DNA of 64,000 nt from Plazaster borealis (Eukaryota; Echinodermata; Asteroidea; Forcipulatida; Labidiasteridae): contig CM037464.1 in NCBI GenBank assembly GCA_021014325.1, positions 3,379,127-3,443,126 on the forward strand, in the 5' to 3' direction. Below are positions 12,589 through 25,500 of the stretch, piece after piece. Position numbers and translations under genes: made by a program. The notes beneath the pieces are model-generated. The model was not told the origin of the DNA, made no database searches, and saw only the letters and a list, made by a program, of their open reading frames with translations. Positions within the stretch are counted from its first letter, which is position 1; the number at the start of each line of letters is the position of its first letter.

Positions 12589-13018
12589 GGCTCAGACGAC
12601 CTCTCGCATTCTACTGCGATTTTAATTTAATGATCGTATGTTGGAATGATTTAAATTCGATAATGTGGTATTAATTCCTTGTGATATTAATTCCTCGGCA
12701 GTGATCTTAATGTTGAGTATTCAATGGTTCATGAAAAAAAAATCAATAACAATCGGACGGTGAACCATGTGTGATTTAAATTTAAAAGTCACCAATCATT
12801 GGACACGCAGGACATGTAGGAACAGTAACCATAACTCAATTTTCCGCCAACTTTTTGTCAATCCAAACAATTCCAAGTTCCCCAACCACACCTAGCCAAA
12901 CAGCATGCCAATTGTCTTGTTACCATCTTGTGTTTTTATTTTCACACAAAATACATAATGACCAGCTCTTCCGGACTTCCATAGGAATTGTACAACAATT
13001 ACTTAGACTTTGTGGATA

Positions 13019-13728
13019 ATAGACTGTGCAAGTCTCGCGCATATTTGAACTTCCGGGACCATTGTGGTCCCAACCATATGGAGATTTACGTGGGCAAGAT
13101 TTTGTTTTGTCAATTATTTTAGTTTAACGTGGTTTAGGACCATGAAAAAATAAATATGTGGTTGGGAATGTAATACTTAGTTATAAAAAAATATGAAAGT
13201 AAAATCAATTCAACAATATAACGAAGAAAATCCGATGATTAAACTTGACCTCAGCTTCCGGTTACTGCAAAAAAACTAAGAATTTTGTGCTCACCTCCGA
13301 TCACAAAACTTATGTAAACGCTTGTTTTGGATGCGCGATGACAATCGCCAGATGCTGTAATTGCAACGCGAAGCCTTTTCATAGCAGTCTATGATTGTTG
13401 AGGCGTCAGCGTCCTCTAAAATCTGCGTCAAGCGTTAATTTCACGCCCGTGTGACCTTCGCGAATCCGCGTAAGGGGTTTCCGAAAAGTTAAGATCAAAT
13501 AAGCATCCTTGTCCCAGAGTTTTAGTTTTGTTTCAATAATAATTAACACATTATTTATGTATTTATTATAAAAAACTAAAACTGATTATATAAACATGTA
13601 ATGAGTATTTTTTTGTTCAGAATTTGTCATTAGATATAATTTAAAACAAAGATTGTATTTTAGAAAAAAAAAGTTCTTCGTTTGACGTGTTTTCTCGTTC
13701 CGATACGCGCGAGACTTGCACAGTCTAT
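13019..13728. mobile_element. TIR element (ATAGACTGTGCAAGTCTCGCGC ends), long copy
   Basis: Left atagactgtgcaagtctcgc, right gcgagacttgcacagtctat; 710 bp with no ORF. Short relatives at 45494-45620, 47258-47397 and 59765-59875, and a partial one near 23150. Confidence 0.8.
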
Positions 13729-13959
13729 AGCCACTACTGGGTAAAAGGAGAACAAATGGTTTTCAGATTGCTTCTTCTCTGTAGACTAGGTTACCAGCCA
13801 AAATTCCATAAGGTTTACATTGTTGCGACTGGTGCCCCACTCTAAGCATTTTTCCCCGCTTGACAGCTTTATGAAATTGGGCCCTGACCGTGTAATGAAA
13901 CGTTTGATTGGCTATTTTTCAGATGTTTTTTACAGGAGTTGGGTACAATCATTGATATA

Positions 13960-13993
13960 ATCATGGAGGTAGAAATATTTCTACCTCCATGAT
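13960..13993. repeat. Perfect 34-bp palindrome
   Basis: atcatggaggtagaaat followed directly by its reverse complement, about 640 bp before the ARFRP1 start codon. Confidence 0.9.
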
Positions 13994-14632
13994 ATAGAGA
14001 TCAATGGGTTCGCTCGGCCCCAGCGGCCGGCCAGGGTCTATCCAGGACCGCTGGGATGAGCTAATCAGCTTGCACAGATTCTTGTTCAGGAAGTACGTCA
14101 TGCGTGCAGTGCATAGCAGTGTGAGCGTGATGCATGATGGGACTGAGCATTTTCGGGATATACCAATGAGCGTGCTTGATACGTTTGCCCATCCCAGCGC
14201 CTTGCCGAGCGAAATCAATGGGTACAATCCACAATCCGACACCAGAGTTAGCTCACAAGAGGGCGCGCTAAAGACACTCCAAAGGTGGGCGCTGTTTGTT
14301 TCAGCAGGCTGCTCGGTATCGTCGGTGTCACTCATTCCCTGCAAAATTATCTCCGCACAATTTGGAGATTTATTGGTACTGCTTCAACTTTAAAGGTAAT
14401 GATTTAATTTCCAAACCTGGAATTGAATAATTAGTGTATAGTTTGACGTTGATAACTTGCCTTGTTTCTAGGCAGGTTGAGAATTCAGCCTCGGAAATTT
14501 TCCCCATTTTTGATATTAGTTAGAATTAGATTGATTGAACAGTCTGACAGTGTGTGTACACAGCTCCACGATATATAATATAACACACGGAACAACCTTT
14601 TTGGGGTTATCATTATATTTCAGTTGTTCACC

Positions 14633-17600
14633 ATGTTCAGCTTAATGTATGGATTGTGGCAGTACATGTTTAGACGAGACGAATACTTTGTGCTGATTCT
14701 TGGACTTGACAATGCTGGAAAAACAGTAAGTTGAAGAATTTTTGTAAAATTGTGTAAAATGAGGACATCAGAGACAGACATGTCAGAATTAAAGTCTTGA
14801 TTTCATCACCAATATAATTTTTTTTAATGAACAACGCATCCTGGTGGTAGCCAAACCAACCCTGCCACAGACCTCTGCTTGGTGGAAGCTAGATGGATCT
14901 GTTTTATTAGAAATAATAGTTTTGAGTCTATATGATCGTCATCTAAGAGGTTGGGGTTGATGATATTAAACAAAGGGACTGTGTCGTCATGATCAAAGCA
15001 GGCCTATGGCTGTACATGAAATTCTGAACTCTCACCCAGTTACTGTACTTGCACACCCTCCCTCCGACTCATATGTATGGACTATGGAGAGCGCGTGCAC
15101 GCGAGCAGTAACTTGATGAGAGTTCATAATTCCATGTACAGCCACTCTTCTGCTTTGATCATGACGACACAGTCCCTGTCATGCCTGTGTAAGTACTTGA
15201 TTTACATGTAGTGTGTTCGCATTGGACTTTTTGGACACCATATTGGACACCGGTAATATGTACCCATTGGAATGTTACCTATGGTCTTGTTTAAATATTA
15301 ATCCAATGCCAAAGCAGCTTTAGCAAAAGTCTGCTAGTAAAAAAAATATGTGTGATCATTGCTCCATGGTTTGATGTATGACTTTAACGAACAGTGTTTT
15401 GAAATTGCACCTTGCAGACTTTCCTAGAAACCACACAGATGCAATTCAACAAAAACTACAAAGGCGTGCCCCTGGATAAAATCACAACTACAGTTGGCCT
15501 GAATAGTAAGTTACAGTTGTGTTTACCCCTTGTATGACTCCCAGCTCACTTACACCCGCCTATGCTAGCCCCCCATTTTGGGTTTTAAAATTTACACAAA
15601 GAAATTGACCCCAAAATCTTGGAAATTGTTAGCGGGGCATTGTGCGTCTGCAAGTGGTCAATAGCAATGTTTTGAATATACTGACATGCGTTTAATGTTT
15701 TCTTTATTTATTAAGTTATAAACCACAAGGGAAACCGACTGGGTAAATTGTTATTGAAAAAATATTGACCAGAGCGGAATATGAACCTGCGACCTGCGGA
15801 TTAACGTGCCAGTGTAGCAGGAGATTCTGTCCTCCCGGAGATTCTGTCGCTTCATACGGCGAACTGTGTACAAACTTCTTCTGATAGTGCCCTCTTTTGA
15901 TTCATCCTCCTTCAGCCCATGCTAATTTTCCATATGGAGGGCAGAATCTCCAGGGGACAGATTTCCCTATGACACCTGCACTCTATCAACTGAGCTACAT
16001 TTACTGACCATTCAAAAAATGACAGTTCGTTGATTTTATCATTATTAATTTGGAACACTTTTATTTCTTGACACATGCAGACAAACTCGATCACCCAAAT
16101 GGTATTACAATGTAGAAAGCCTGTAAGAGTTAGGTTGATATAAGAGATGTTGGGTAAAATCAGTTTTTTTGTCTGTCTAAATAGTTGGAAAGATCGACAC
16201 TGGTCGAATACGTTTGATGTTTTGGGACCTTGGTGGACAGGAAGAGCTACAAGCATTATGGGATAAGGTAGGGAGGAATAAGTCTCTTGTCAAACCCAAG
16301 TTCTGTTTGAATTAATAGTGTTAATTTTAAAAACAAAATTTATAGAAGCTCCCATCGCAAGGCACAAAAGGCCACTTGAAAATCGTAAAGAATTTAGTTC
16401 AAAGAATCCCATTCACATTACACTTAATTTGGGACCAATTATAGGCAGCTGCTGAAACATAGGCTTCTAACCACCTGTAGCCACTGGGCTGGCTCAGTGG
16501 TCTAGTGGTAAGACATCAGGGCCCAATTTCATAGAGCTGCTTAAGCAGAAAATATTGCTTAACAATTTTCTGCTTAGCAGCAATGAGCAGGATACCAGGC
16601 ACAAATTGTACTTGTGACATGGTAGTTTAGCTGGTAACCTTATTCTGGTAAGCATAATTTTGATGTGCTTAGCTACTTTTTGTGCTTAAGCAGCTCTATG
16701 AAATTGGGCCCTGCTCTGCAATGCAAAGGTCATGGGTTCGAATCCCAACTGAGTGATTTGCCTGTGAAGCTTTTGCCTGAGTGATTTGCCTGTGGGGATC
16801 AGGTTGGCTCAGCTATACAGGTGTATGTTCCCTTATAAATGTTTTACAGATTGACACAATCGTAGTCTCGCCCTTAATATTCAACCTTGTCCAAATTTTC
16901 TGCAGTATTATGCAGAGTCTCATGGGCTGATCTATGTTGTGGATTCATCAGATAAGGAGAGGTTGGAAGAGTCAAGACTAGCATTTGGTAAGTATAATCA
17001 GGGCGCCAATTTGGGGCAAAAATCCACAAGACCGCAGGGCTTGTAGCTCATAATGTTTACTGGACCAGAATTTTTTGTACAAGACCAGAATCAAAATGAG
17101 GAATTCTTTGTGTTTACAAGCTTTGTGGAAATGAGTACATGGGGAGGGGGGGGGGGGGTTGCCAAATGCCACTGGTGTAGCAATGGTTTAAATGGTAAGG
17201 ATTATAATACTTGAATGTGACTGAGACTCATTTACCTTTGTCTGCTTTTTTGTTTGTTTTTCTTTTCACTTTACAGGAGATTATTTAATTGCCTTTAAGT
17301 CTGAGTCTTTGCTTTTGTGACTTCCGTATACTTTGTATTTTAAATGTCATCTATACTATACTGTACTGTAATTGATTGACATTTTGGACTAACTGATATT
17401 TCCATTTGAATATCTGCTATATTTTATGAGAGATTTCTGTGCCTTTATTTTATGTAGCCTTCTTTGCTTAGCCTTATTAGCTGATCTATTTTTTAATACC
17501 ATTGAAAATTGAAAACTCTACTTAGTTCTCTGTGCTGTATAGTTTCATTTTTTATGCAATTATGAAGTTGCATAACTGCCACTCCATTGACTTGATTATG

Positions 17601-19293
17601 AAATCTACCCATATTGCCATATTTGTTGATTGTTTTATCTTTTAATTTTGATTATGATATTACTGTGTTTGCTTCACAAACTTGATGATCTTTTAATTTT
17701 GATTATGATATTACTGTGTTTGCTTCACAAACATGATAATATTTAATACTGTGTTTGCTTCACAAACTTGATGGTATTTAAAATGAATTTCTTCTGCCAT
17801 TTTTCATATTGAATTTACAATACTAATATGAAATATATTGATACTTTTTCTGTTTATAATTAATTTTATGTTCATATTTATTGATGATATTTTCTAACTT
17901 CTTGCTATACAAAGATTTTATCAGATCTTTAAATTGTTTATTCTTTATACCTTTAGAGTATAGGCCACTGGCGTAGTTGGGGAAGTTGATTGGTGAAAGC
18001 AGTAAAAAACAATACTTTTTTGTTTTTAAGTATATACTTTTTTTAACTTTCAGTTTCATGTAGTTTAAGGTTTCATAATTAGTGATAATTACTTGTTGCC
18101 AAAAGGTTGATAATAACAGTTTTGATTTCCTTTCTTCAAGACATGATGCTATCAAGTGAGACTCTGGATGGTGTGCCTCTACTTGTTCTTGCCAATAAAC
18201 AAGATTTACAGGTTAGTGTCTTATGTTATAAATATGTTTGGTTGAACAAAGAAAAATTGACAAGAGCGGGACTTGAACCTGCGACCTCCGGATTAACATG
18301 CCAGGAGACCCCTAACATGAGAGCTAGATGGCTCAGTTGGTAGAGCTTCGGCTTGTTAATTCAGAGGTCGTAGGTTCAAGTCCTGCAGTCTAACCACTTG
18401 ACCATTTGACCAAGGTGTATAGCTGCTGCAACTGTGCACAACATGCCCTTACCACATGATATCAAATGTAGGCTGGCATAGCTTAATATTCCTCAAATCC
18501 ATAGACGATGTGACCTCTGACGTCACTCGAAAACCATAACATGATGCGCGCGCATGTCGCCGGGCAAAACGTCCGTGTACTTGACAGCCAGCTAGCTAGC
18601 TAGTCGTTAACTTCTTGTCATTCGTCATGAAAGTACACGCAATCTTACCATGAGTGCGCGTCTTTTTGCCCGGCGGAACATGACTTGGACAGTGTTTTGT
18701 CAACAGAGGGCGGTTTGAATGTAAACAGAGGTCACATCCTCTATAGTGAATGGTATTGAATGGTCGGACAGTAAATGTTTAAAGCTTATATAAATCTATT
18801 TTATCCTTTGCTTTGACATGTTTTGCGTGTTGCCAATCATCGGGTTCTTATGTTTGTTTGAACAGGATGTGCTGAATATGTCCGATATAAAGGCAGAATT
18901 TAATCAAAGTTCAAGAAACATTGGAAAGAGAGATTGTCATATACAGCCAGTGTCTGCACTCACAGGGTAGGTGGTAGTGGAAACAAAAAAAGGATTTCTT
19001 ATAAGCCTAATACAGAGAGATTTTGTGAAAGGGAATTACAAACAAACTTTACTGGGGTCTTAATTCTGCTTTTAATACGTCTTTTAATTTTCTTTCAGCC
19101 TTGCTTGGTTTACATTACGATGAGTAGAAGATGGGTATGTTTATTACAATGACAAGCAGAGTCTTCTTGAAGATAAACGTCAAAATTATTTTGTATTTGC
19201 AGCCAAGGTGTAAACGAAGGTATTGATTGGCTAGTTGAATGCGTCCAACGGAACTCTTACCGGAGACCAGCACATACCAAAGAAATCAGCTGA
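14633..19293 (+). CDS. ARFRP1: ADP-ribosylation factor-related protein 1 (Arf-like GTPase)
   Basis: Seven exons: 14633-14725, 15418-15505, 16185-16267, 16906-16987, 18141-18211, 18866-18966 and 19203-19293. All junctions are GT-AG with consistent phases. The product is 202 residues; human ARFRP1 is 201. The P-loop is GLDNAGKT (residues 24-31), switch I contains ITTTVGLN, switch II contains WDLGGQEELQALWDK, the guanine-specificity motif is NKQD and the base-binding motif is SAL. The protein starts Met-Phe, not Met-Gly. This fits ARFRP1/yeast Arl3, which are N-acetylated and recruited by Sys1 to the trans-Golgi rather than myristoylated; that role is known for the family, not shown here. It lies head-to-head with the KHDRBS gene (about 2.9 kb between start codons) and converges on the first NTF2-like gene. 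Introns carry several SINEs and MITEs. Confidence 0.97.
14974..15177. mobile_element. Foldback MITE (GGGGCTGTGTCG family) in ARFRP1 intron 1
   Basis: agggactgtgtcgtcatgat and the inverse end at 15177, arms over 80 bp. Confidence 0.85.
15737..16015 (-). mobile_element. tRNA-derived SINE interrupted by a TIR element
   Basis: Minus-strand SINE: B-box side gaacctgcgacctgcgg at 15783, A-box side ctctatcaactgagctac at 15981. Between them, at about 15820-15966, lies a copy of the element also seen at 25161-25300 (shared core catacggcgaactgtgtaca). Confidence 0.75.
16485..16800 (+). mobile_element. tRNA-derived SINE split by a 193-bp MITE
   Basis: A-box part ggctcagtggtctagtggta at 16490 and B-box part gggttcgaatccca at 16733 are separated by a MITE at 16519-16711. 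The MITE termini are gggcccaatttcatagagct and its inverse. Confidence 0.85.
17636..17780 (+). repeat. Tandem repeat of about 54 bp in ARFRP1 intron 4
   Basis: ttttaattttgattatgata and tactgtgtttgcttcacaaa repeat twice, then a third partial unit. Confidence 0.85.
18240..18400. mobile_element. Two tRNA-like SINE heads in inverted order
   Basis: Minus-strand head at 18255-18302 (cgggacttgaacctgcgacc) and plus-strand head at 18325-18395 (A box tggctcagttggtagagc, B box ggttcaagtcc). The acceptor-stem pairing of a real tRNA is lacking, so I call it a SINE. Confidence 0.7.
18502..18746. mobile_element. MITE in ARFRP1 intron 5
   Basis: Ends atagacgatgtgacctctg and cagaggtcacatcctctat. The inner arms with gccgggcaaaacg and tttttgcccggcgg are also inverse. 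Confidence 0.75.
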
Positions 19294-19366
19294 GGTTAAA
19301 GGTTACAGATCTCAAACTTCACCCTTTGAAAGGTGAAAGCTTTGAAGTTCGTATCTAAACTCAGGA

Positions 19367-20160
19367 AGTCAGCTGAGTGGTCAACGATAACAAGTCGTGC
19401 ACCGCGGCTTCACGGCATGCCACCACAATTTGAAATCTGTATTAATGTATTTATAGACCAGAAGCACCAAACCAGTCAAATATAAAATTAGATATCAAAA
19501 TACACTTCCAGGGTTATGATCGAGCAAGGCATTCGCGGAAGGGGGGCTGGGGGGAAATGCGCGACGAGATCGTACACCACTGGGAACGAGGTTGCAGAGC
19601 AGGAAGTCAGCCGAGGTCGTAGATAACAAGTCTTTTCATAGCAGGCCACCACAATTTGAAATATGTTAATGGATTTACAGACCAGAAACACCAGACCAGT
19701 CAAATATAAAATTAGATATCAAAATGAACTTCCAGGGTTATGATCGAGCAAGGCATTCGCGGAAGGGGGGCTGGGGGGAAATGCACGACGAGATCGTACA
19801 CCACTGGGAACGAGGTTGCAGAGCAGGAAGTCAGCCGAGGTCGTAGATAACAAGTCTTTTCATAGCAGGCCACCACAATTTGAAATATGTTAATGGATTT
19901 ACAGACCAGAAACGCCAGACCAGTCAAATATAAAATTAGATATCAAAATGAACTTCCAGGGTTATGATCGAGCAAGGCATTCGGGGAAGGGGGGGGTGGC
20001 AAATGTCGCGACGACATCGTACACCATTGGGATGAGTGTCAGGGCAGGAAGTCAGCTGAGGTCGTAGATAACAAGTCTTTTCATAGCATGCCGCCACAAT
20101 TTGAAATGTGTTAATGGATTTAGAGACCAGAAGCGCCAGACCAGTCAAATGTCGATGAAG
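19367..20160 (+). repeat. 224-bp tandem repeat just beyond ARFRP1
   Basis: About 3.5 units with period 224 (for example gatatcaaaatgaacttcca recurs). The first unit starts about 75 bp after the ARFRP1 stop. Each unit makes the same minus-strand 71-codon frame, which I consider a by-product. Confidence 0.9.
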
Positions 20161-20175
20161 GACTTGAGTTACAAT

Positions 20176-20370
20176 ATTGAATGGCAAAGGTCGTGGGTTC
20201 GAATCCCACCCGAGTAATATGCCTGGTTTTTTTTTCACAGGACTCGGGAAAAGTACTGAGTATACAGTGCTTTACACACATCGGTGTATGGGTAAAACTA
20301 AATATAATATTCTTTATCCCTGATGCAAATTTAACATCTATTAATATTGAAATTGTTCAGTCGAGATGGT
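20176..20370 (+). mobile_element. SINE 3' portion (B box and tail)
   Basis: ggtcgtgggttcgaatccca, then the same tail as at 7380-7560. The A-box half is missing. Confidence 0.65.
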
Positions 20371-20647
20371 TGTATGCTAATTCAATTTGATTGTAGTTAT
20401 CAGTCGTGTCACATTTTTTTTCAACTTCGGTGGCTTCATCAGACCCTCAATAATTTAAATTAAAAAATTTACGTTTCGAAGTCTACCAAATCGGATTAAA
20501 AATTGCAAACATTACAAATACATTGTTGCACCAAACTGAAAAATAAAAGAAATTGAAACTAAATACATGTATCGTTAGGGAATGATTGAACAGCTCACTT
20601 GCTCCTCAAATAATTATTGAACATGTTTTCCATAGTGACATAGTACT

Positions 20648-21033
20648 TAAAGGCAGTGGACACTATTGGTAATTACTCAAAATAATTATTGGCATAAAAC
20701 CTTGCTTGATGGCGAGTAATGGGGAGAGGTTGATGGTATAAAACATTGTGAGAAACGGCTCCCTCTGAAGTGCCATAGTTCTCGAGAAAGAAGTAATTTT
20801 CCACGAATTTGATTTCGAGACCTCAAGTTTAGAACTTGAGGTCTCGAAATCAACCATCTAAACGCACACAACTTCGTGTTGCAAGGGTTGTTTTTCTTTC
20901 ATTATTATCTCGCAACTTCGATGACCGATTGAGCTCAAATTTTCACAGGTTTGTTATTTTATGCATATGTTGAGATACACCAAATGTGAAGGCTAGTCTT
21001 TGACAATTACCAATAGTGTCCACTGCCTTTAAA
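20648..21033. mobile_element. GGCAGTGGACACTATTGG-type MITE
   Basis: Starts ttaaaggcagtggacactat and ends with its inverse. An inner hairpin (gatttcgagacctcaagttt) lies in the centre. From memory, an abundant sea-star repeat. Confidence 0.85.
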
Positions 21034-22596
21034 ATAAGTCTTTCTAGGTAAACTTCCTTCAAGTAATTGACTATCTGTCCCCGGTTTTACAGTAGATGAT
21101 AATATAACCAGCGAGGTCGGTAAATATTTTCATGGAATGCCACAATTGAATTTATTGGCGTTTGCTAATAATTATTTCAAGTCGGTTGTCTCTTTCTTAC
21201 TGCTACATAATGCTAAACTGGGTCCCGAGTTTAAAAAAGGAAAATAAAGAATTGGCAATTGTATGATAAGTTTATATTTTCATTAAAGTTCATAAGTCTA
21301 CCTTTTGAAACGCAACGAGAAATGTAATCGTTTCGAAGAAAAACCAACACCGGTCAACTTATTGATACGGAGCGCCTAAAGGGACAAGCAAAATAAAATA
21401 AAGTAAATACATAATAATAATAATAATTTTGTTCCCTCAAATATAAATGACAATTGACAACTCTACAAATAATATGATCAAGACCTGCAGGAGCGTTTTT
21501 AAAAGACCCAGCCATTTTACAAATTCCGAATGAAGAAGTGGAATCAAGAGAAAAGGAATCGATCTTGGGCTGACCAAGGAACTGTATAACATCATTGTGG
21601 GCAGAAGGGATCTGTTTGTCCAAGGATGGATGGTCCAATCTGAGTGAAATAATTGTTGAAAGCTATTTCACTGGAGTCGTAGTCCTGCAATTATATTTGA
21701 ATTTTCCTTGACTACGCTCTTTGGAGTTTTGCACTGACTTGTTCAATATTCAAAGTTTCTATGACACTGGAAAACAACTCTGCATAACACTTAGCTTTCT
21801 CTGTAAAGGGTGTGAACAACATTGGTAAGAATGAAAATATAAATGCTCACCAAATTTGCACATAGCTTACACGGTATAAAGATGGTCATGGTAGAAAACT
21901 TCCCTTGAAATAGTTTTGCTTGAAATTCCTTAGTTTTTACGAAATGAGTAAAATAATAGTAATTATCCTGCAGGATAAAATCCGATGTTTGAAAAAAAGA
22001 AAAACACATAAGGGGGTTTTCACTGTTTTCTCATGACTCCGAAGACCGATTTAGCTTAAACTTTCACAGGTTTGTTATTTCATGTATATGTTGGGTCACA
22101 TCGAGTTTGGATACAGGTCTTTGGCAATTACCGATGTTGAACACGCCCTTTATATGTAGCGTCATACTTTGGTTATGACCCCGAAAAAATGGTGTAGTTT
22201 TTTATCCGAAAGCTTGTTATACAGATGGTAATGGTGGTAAGCATTCTGCGAAATTATTTCGTCTAAAGTGATTAGAAATCAATAAAAGTTCGTCGTAAAA
22301 TTTGAATCTCCAAAACTGACCTCAATTTTTGTTGGATGGTTTTTGTTGTTGAGACTTTAAATAAGGACCAAATTGATCAGCTGTTCTCAGTGTGTATACC
22401 TCAATAAAGATAATAAATTAATAACGGAAAAAGCTTCCCGAATAGTAACATATAATTTAACATTCCCCATTCTTAATAATCTGAATATAATTAGAGTAAC
22501 GATAGTCAGAGAGCCACTTGGATCGAAGTACATGTCTATACCATATAGATCTCTGTGTTATAAATCCGTAGTGTCAGGGTATAACTACAGAGTGCG

Positions 22597-25500
22597 TTAT
22601 TCAGATGAAGTTGATTGATTATGACTGTTGAACATTGTCAAGTAAAACTTGTATCCATCCACAGTCTTCCTGAAGATGAACAATCCACTGCAAACAGACA
22701 AAAATAATGTGAGCTTTTAAACAAGTTTATTAATTCGGCTATTTCTCCAGTCTCTGCAATTCGTCCTCAAATTACCGGATTGAGTTATGTCTTGTTCCCA
22801 AACAATGTAACATGCCTGGAGTTTTACATCTACATCTGTCTTTGGAAAGAAGCTCAAGTTGAAAAGGAGTGCTAATAAGCCCCCCCCCCCCACACACCGC
22901 TCAAACCCTTGCTCCCTATCCCCTCCAAAATGAGATTTAAAAATGTACAATGAATGATTTGATGTATTTTCCCCCACCCCAAATGAAAATGTCCGGAACG
23001 CCATTGCCGATGCTGTTATGATGAATTCATTGTTTCGTCTCGCTTCCAGACACACGGTTCGGTTGCATTGATTTGAATGAGAGAAGAACGAGACGGACGC
23101 ACCAAACACTCGTCACAGCTGCTCGTCATTCCATATTCAATTAGGGCCTCGCGCATAAATCTCGCGCATACTTCGAACTTCCGGGACCATTGAGGGCCTA
23201 ACCATATGGAGTTTTACGTACGCGGGATTTTGTTTCGTCATCTATTTTAGTTTTACGTAGTTTATGGCCATGCAAATTGTATATGATGTTGGGAATTTAA
23301 TACTAAGTGATAAACAATATGAAAGTAAAACCAATTCAACTAAATAACGAAGAAAACCAGAGAATAAGACTTGACCTCCGTTTCCGGTTACTTGTAAAAA
23401 ATTAAGAACGCTGCCCAACTGACGGGCATGTTGTCATTAAACCTAAAAGTGATAAACGCACAAACTCTGGCAAATTGCACACATTTTTATAACAACTTGC
23501 TACGGGTATTTTTATTTTCAAGAATTTTCGATATCGTGTGCGATATTTATAGGGCGACCTCAAGAGTTTACACTAGATGATGATTCAGAAAGACGGGGAT
23601 ACTTACTTGCCATCCCTAACATTTTCATCCAACTGGTTGAAAAAATCAAAGTGGAGATGAATGTACACATACTCTGCATCTTTGTCCATGGGCTGAATCT
23701 CTTTATAGGTATTTTTTACGCGAGTTACGCCCTCAAATGTGAGATGGAATAAAACTTGTTCCCCTGCCGTAATAAAAATAGAATTATAAATGACGAACAC
23801 AATAGTAAAACCAGACGATAAAGAATACTGATATTTAAGCTGGTGGCTGGTGACACCATCAGAATAAAATCAGACGCTTACACCATTGTACTGCTTTCAA
23901 CAGTGCCTTTATAATTAGCATGTATTTTTAGGGGATGAACATACACCCGTTCAAAATGTCTGAAACGTCAGATAAGAGCCTTATTAAGGGTCATGTCACA
24001 CGAGGCAATTTACAAGCAACCAGTTCCGGGCAATCTCCTCTAGAAGAGAATCCATTCACATTATTTTGAATGTTCACATGTTATTCTTGGAGATCGTAAG
24101 ACATTGTTTGAAAAATTACTGATGTGCTACCAAAGTGGTCCTGTAGCACGCACTGCAGTTGGTTGCCTCCAAGTTGCCTGTAAAAGTTGCCTCGTGTGAC
24201 AAGTACCTGAAGTAATTTAGTGTTTAGACTCAAAATAAGCAAATTCCAACCCGTCAAGCCATGGCTAAAAGACATGATTGGCTATTTGGAGTGGGAATTC
24301 TTAAAGGGGAGGTCATTGATGGCATTGGTTTACCCAAATGATCAACCCAGGGTAATTTCCTTTTTCCATGCTATTTGGCAAGGTCTCATTTGTTTAAAGG
24401 CATCGTACACGTTTGGTAATTGTCAAAGACCAGTGTTCTCGTTTGGTGTATCCCAACATATGCATAAAACAACAAGCCTGTGAAAATTTGGGCTCAATTG
24501 GTCATCGAAGTTGCAAGAAAATGATGAAAGAAAAAACACCCTTGTTGTACAAATTTGTGTGCTTTCAGATAGGAATAAAAGGCTTCTAGCTAGAAGTCTT
24601 TTATTATTTTAGTGCGAAATTACCTCTTTCTCAAAAACTACGTTACTTCAGAGGGAGTCGTTTATCACAATGTTTTATACTATCAACAGCTCTCTGTTGT
24701 TCGTTACCAAGTCAGTTTTTATGCTAATATATATTTTGAGTAATTACCAAATGTGTATGATACCTTTAAGAGAGACTGTTCAAAATAGTACCATGGCTTC
24801 ACGGAGGGTTGTAATCGATCATCCAGCAGCAGCTTCCATTCCTATCTCACGCCCGCGAGAACACATGTTTGCAAGGGGGTGCTGGTTTTTCATAGATAAT
24901 TGGCGAGCGCGAAGTGCGAGGCCATTACAGAGTGGGGTCCGGGCCCACTTAAGGGCTCCGGAAGCCTTTGGGTCCTAGATGCTCTGGCGTGCAATCAGAG
25001 CCACTATAATATGATATGTTTAAGTTTCAAAATATGACATGCTACACGTGTTTATACATTTTTGACCTTTTCCAAGCTGTCCGTTCATGTAAGGGTGAAT
25101 TTATAAAACATGTTTCCTAAGGTGCTGCAGCACACACAGCACCCCCGCTCTAGCGGGCCGCGAGATTTTTTTCCTACGAACTGTTTGTCCCCCCATACGG
25201 CGAACTGTGTACAAACTTCTTCTGATAGCGCCCTCTTTTGAATCATCCTCCCAGCCCATGCTAATTTCCCGTATGGGGACAAAAAGTTCGTAGGAAAAAA
25301 ATCTTGCTCGAAGGCCTGCATGCTCCTACTCAACCAGCATGACTTGTTCGAACCTTTTACGATAAGTCTGATAATGATGCACTTATTATAATCACCAACA
25401 GCTTGATATATTATTACTTGTTGTTATGATTTAATTTAAGACAGACAAAAAATTGTAAATACCGTTATTTCCATCAACAGGTGGAAAACCGTCTACCAGT

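Noticed and set aside
13961..14393. Overlapping frames of 127 and 129 codons on both strands just before ARFRP1
   Set aside because: No family resemblance, both strands open over the same GC-richer stretch, and one includes the palindrome. Probably 5' flank or UTR of ARFRP1.
19488..20238. Three minus-strand frames with nearly equal 71-residue products
   Set aside because: They repeat with the 224-bp satellite period and have no coding features apart from that.
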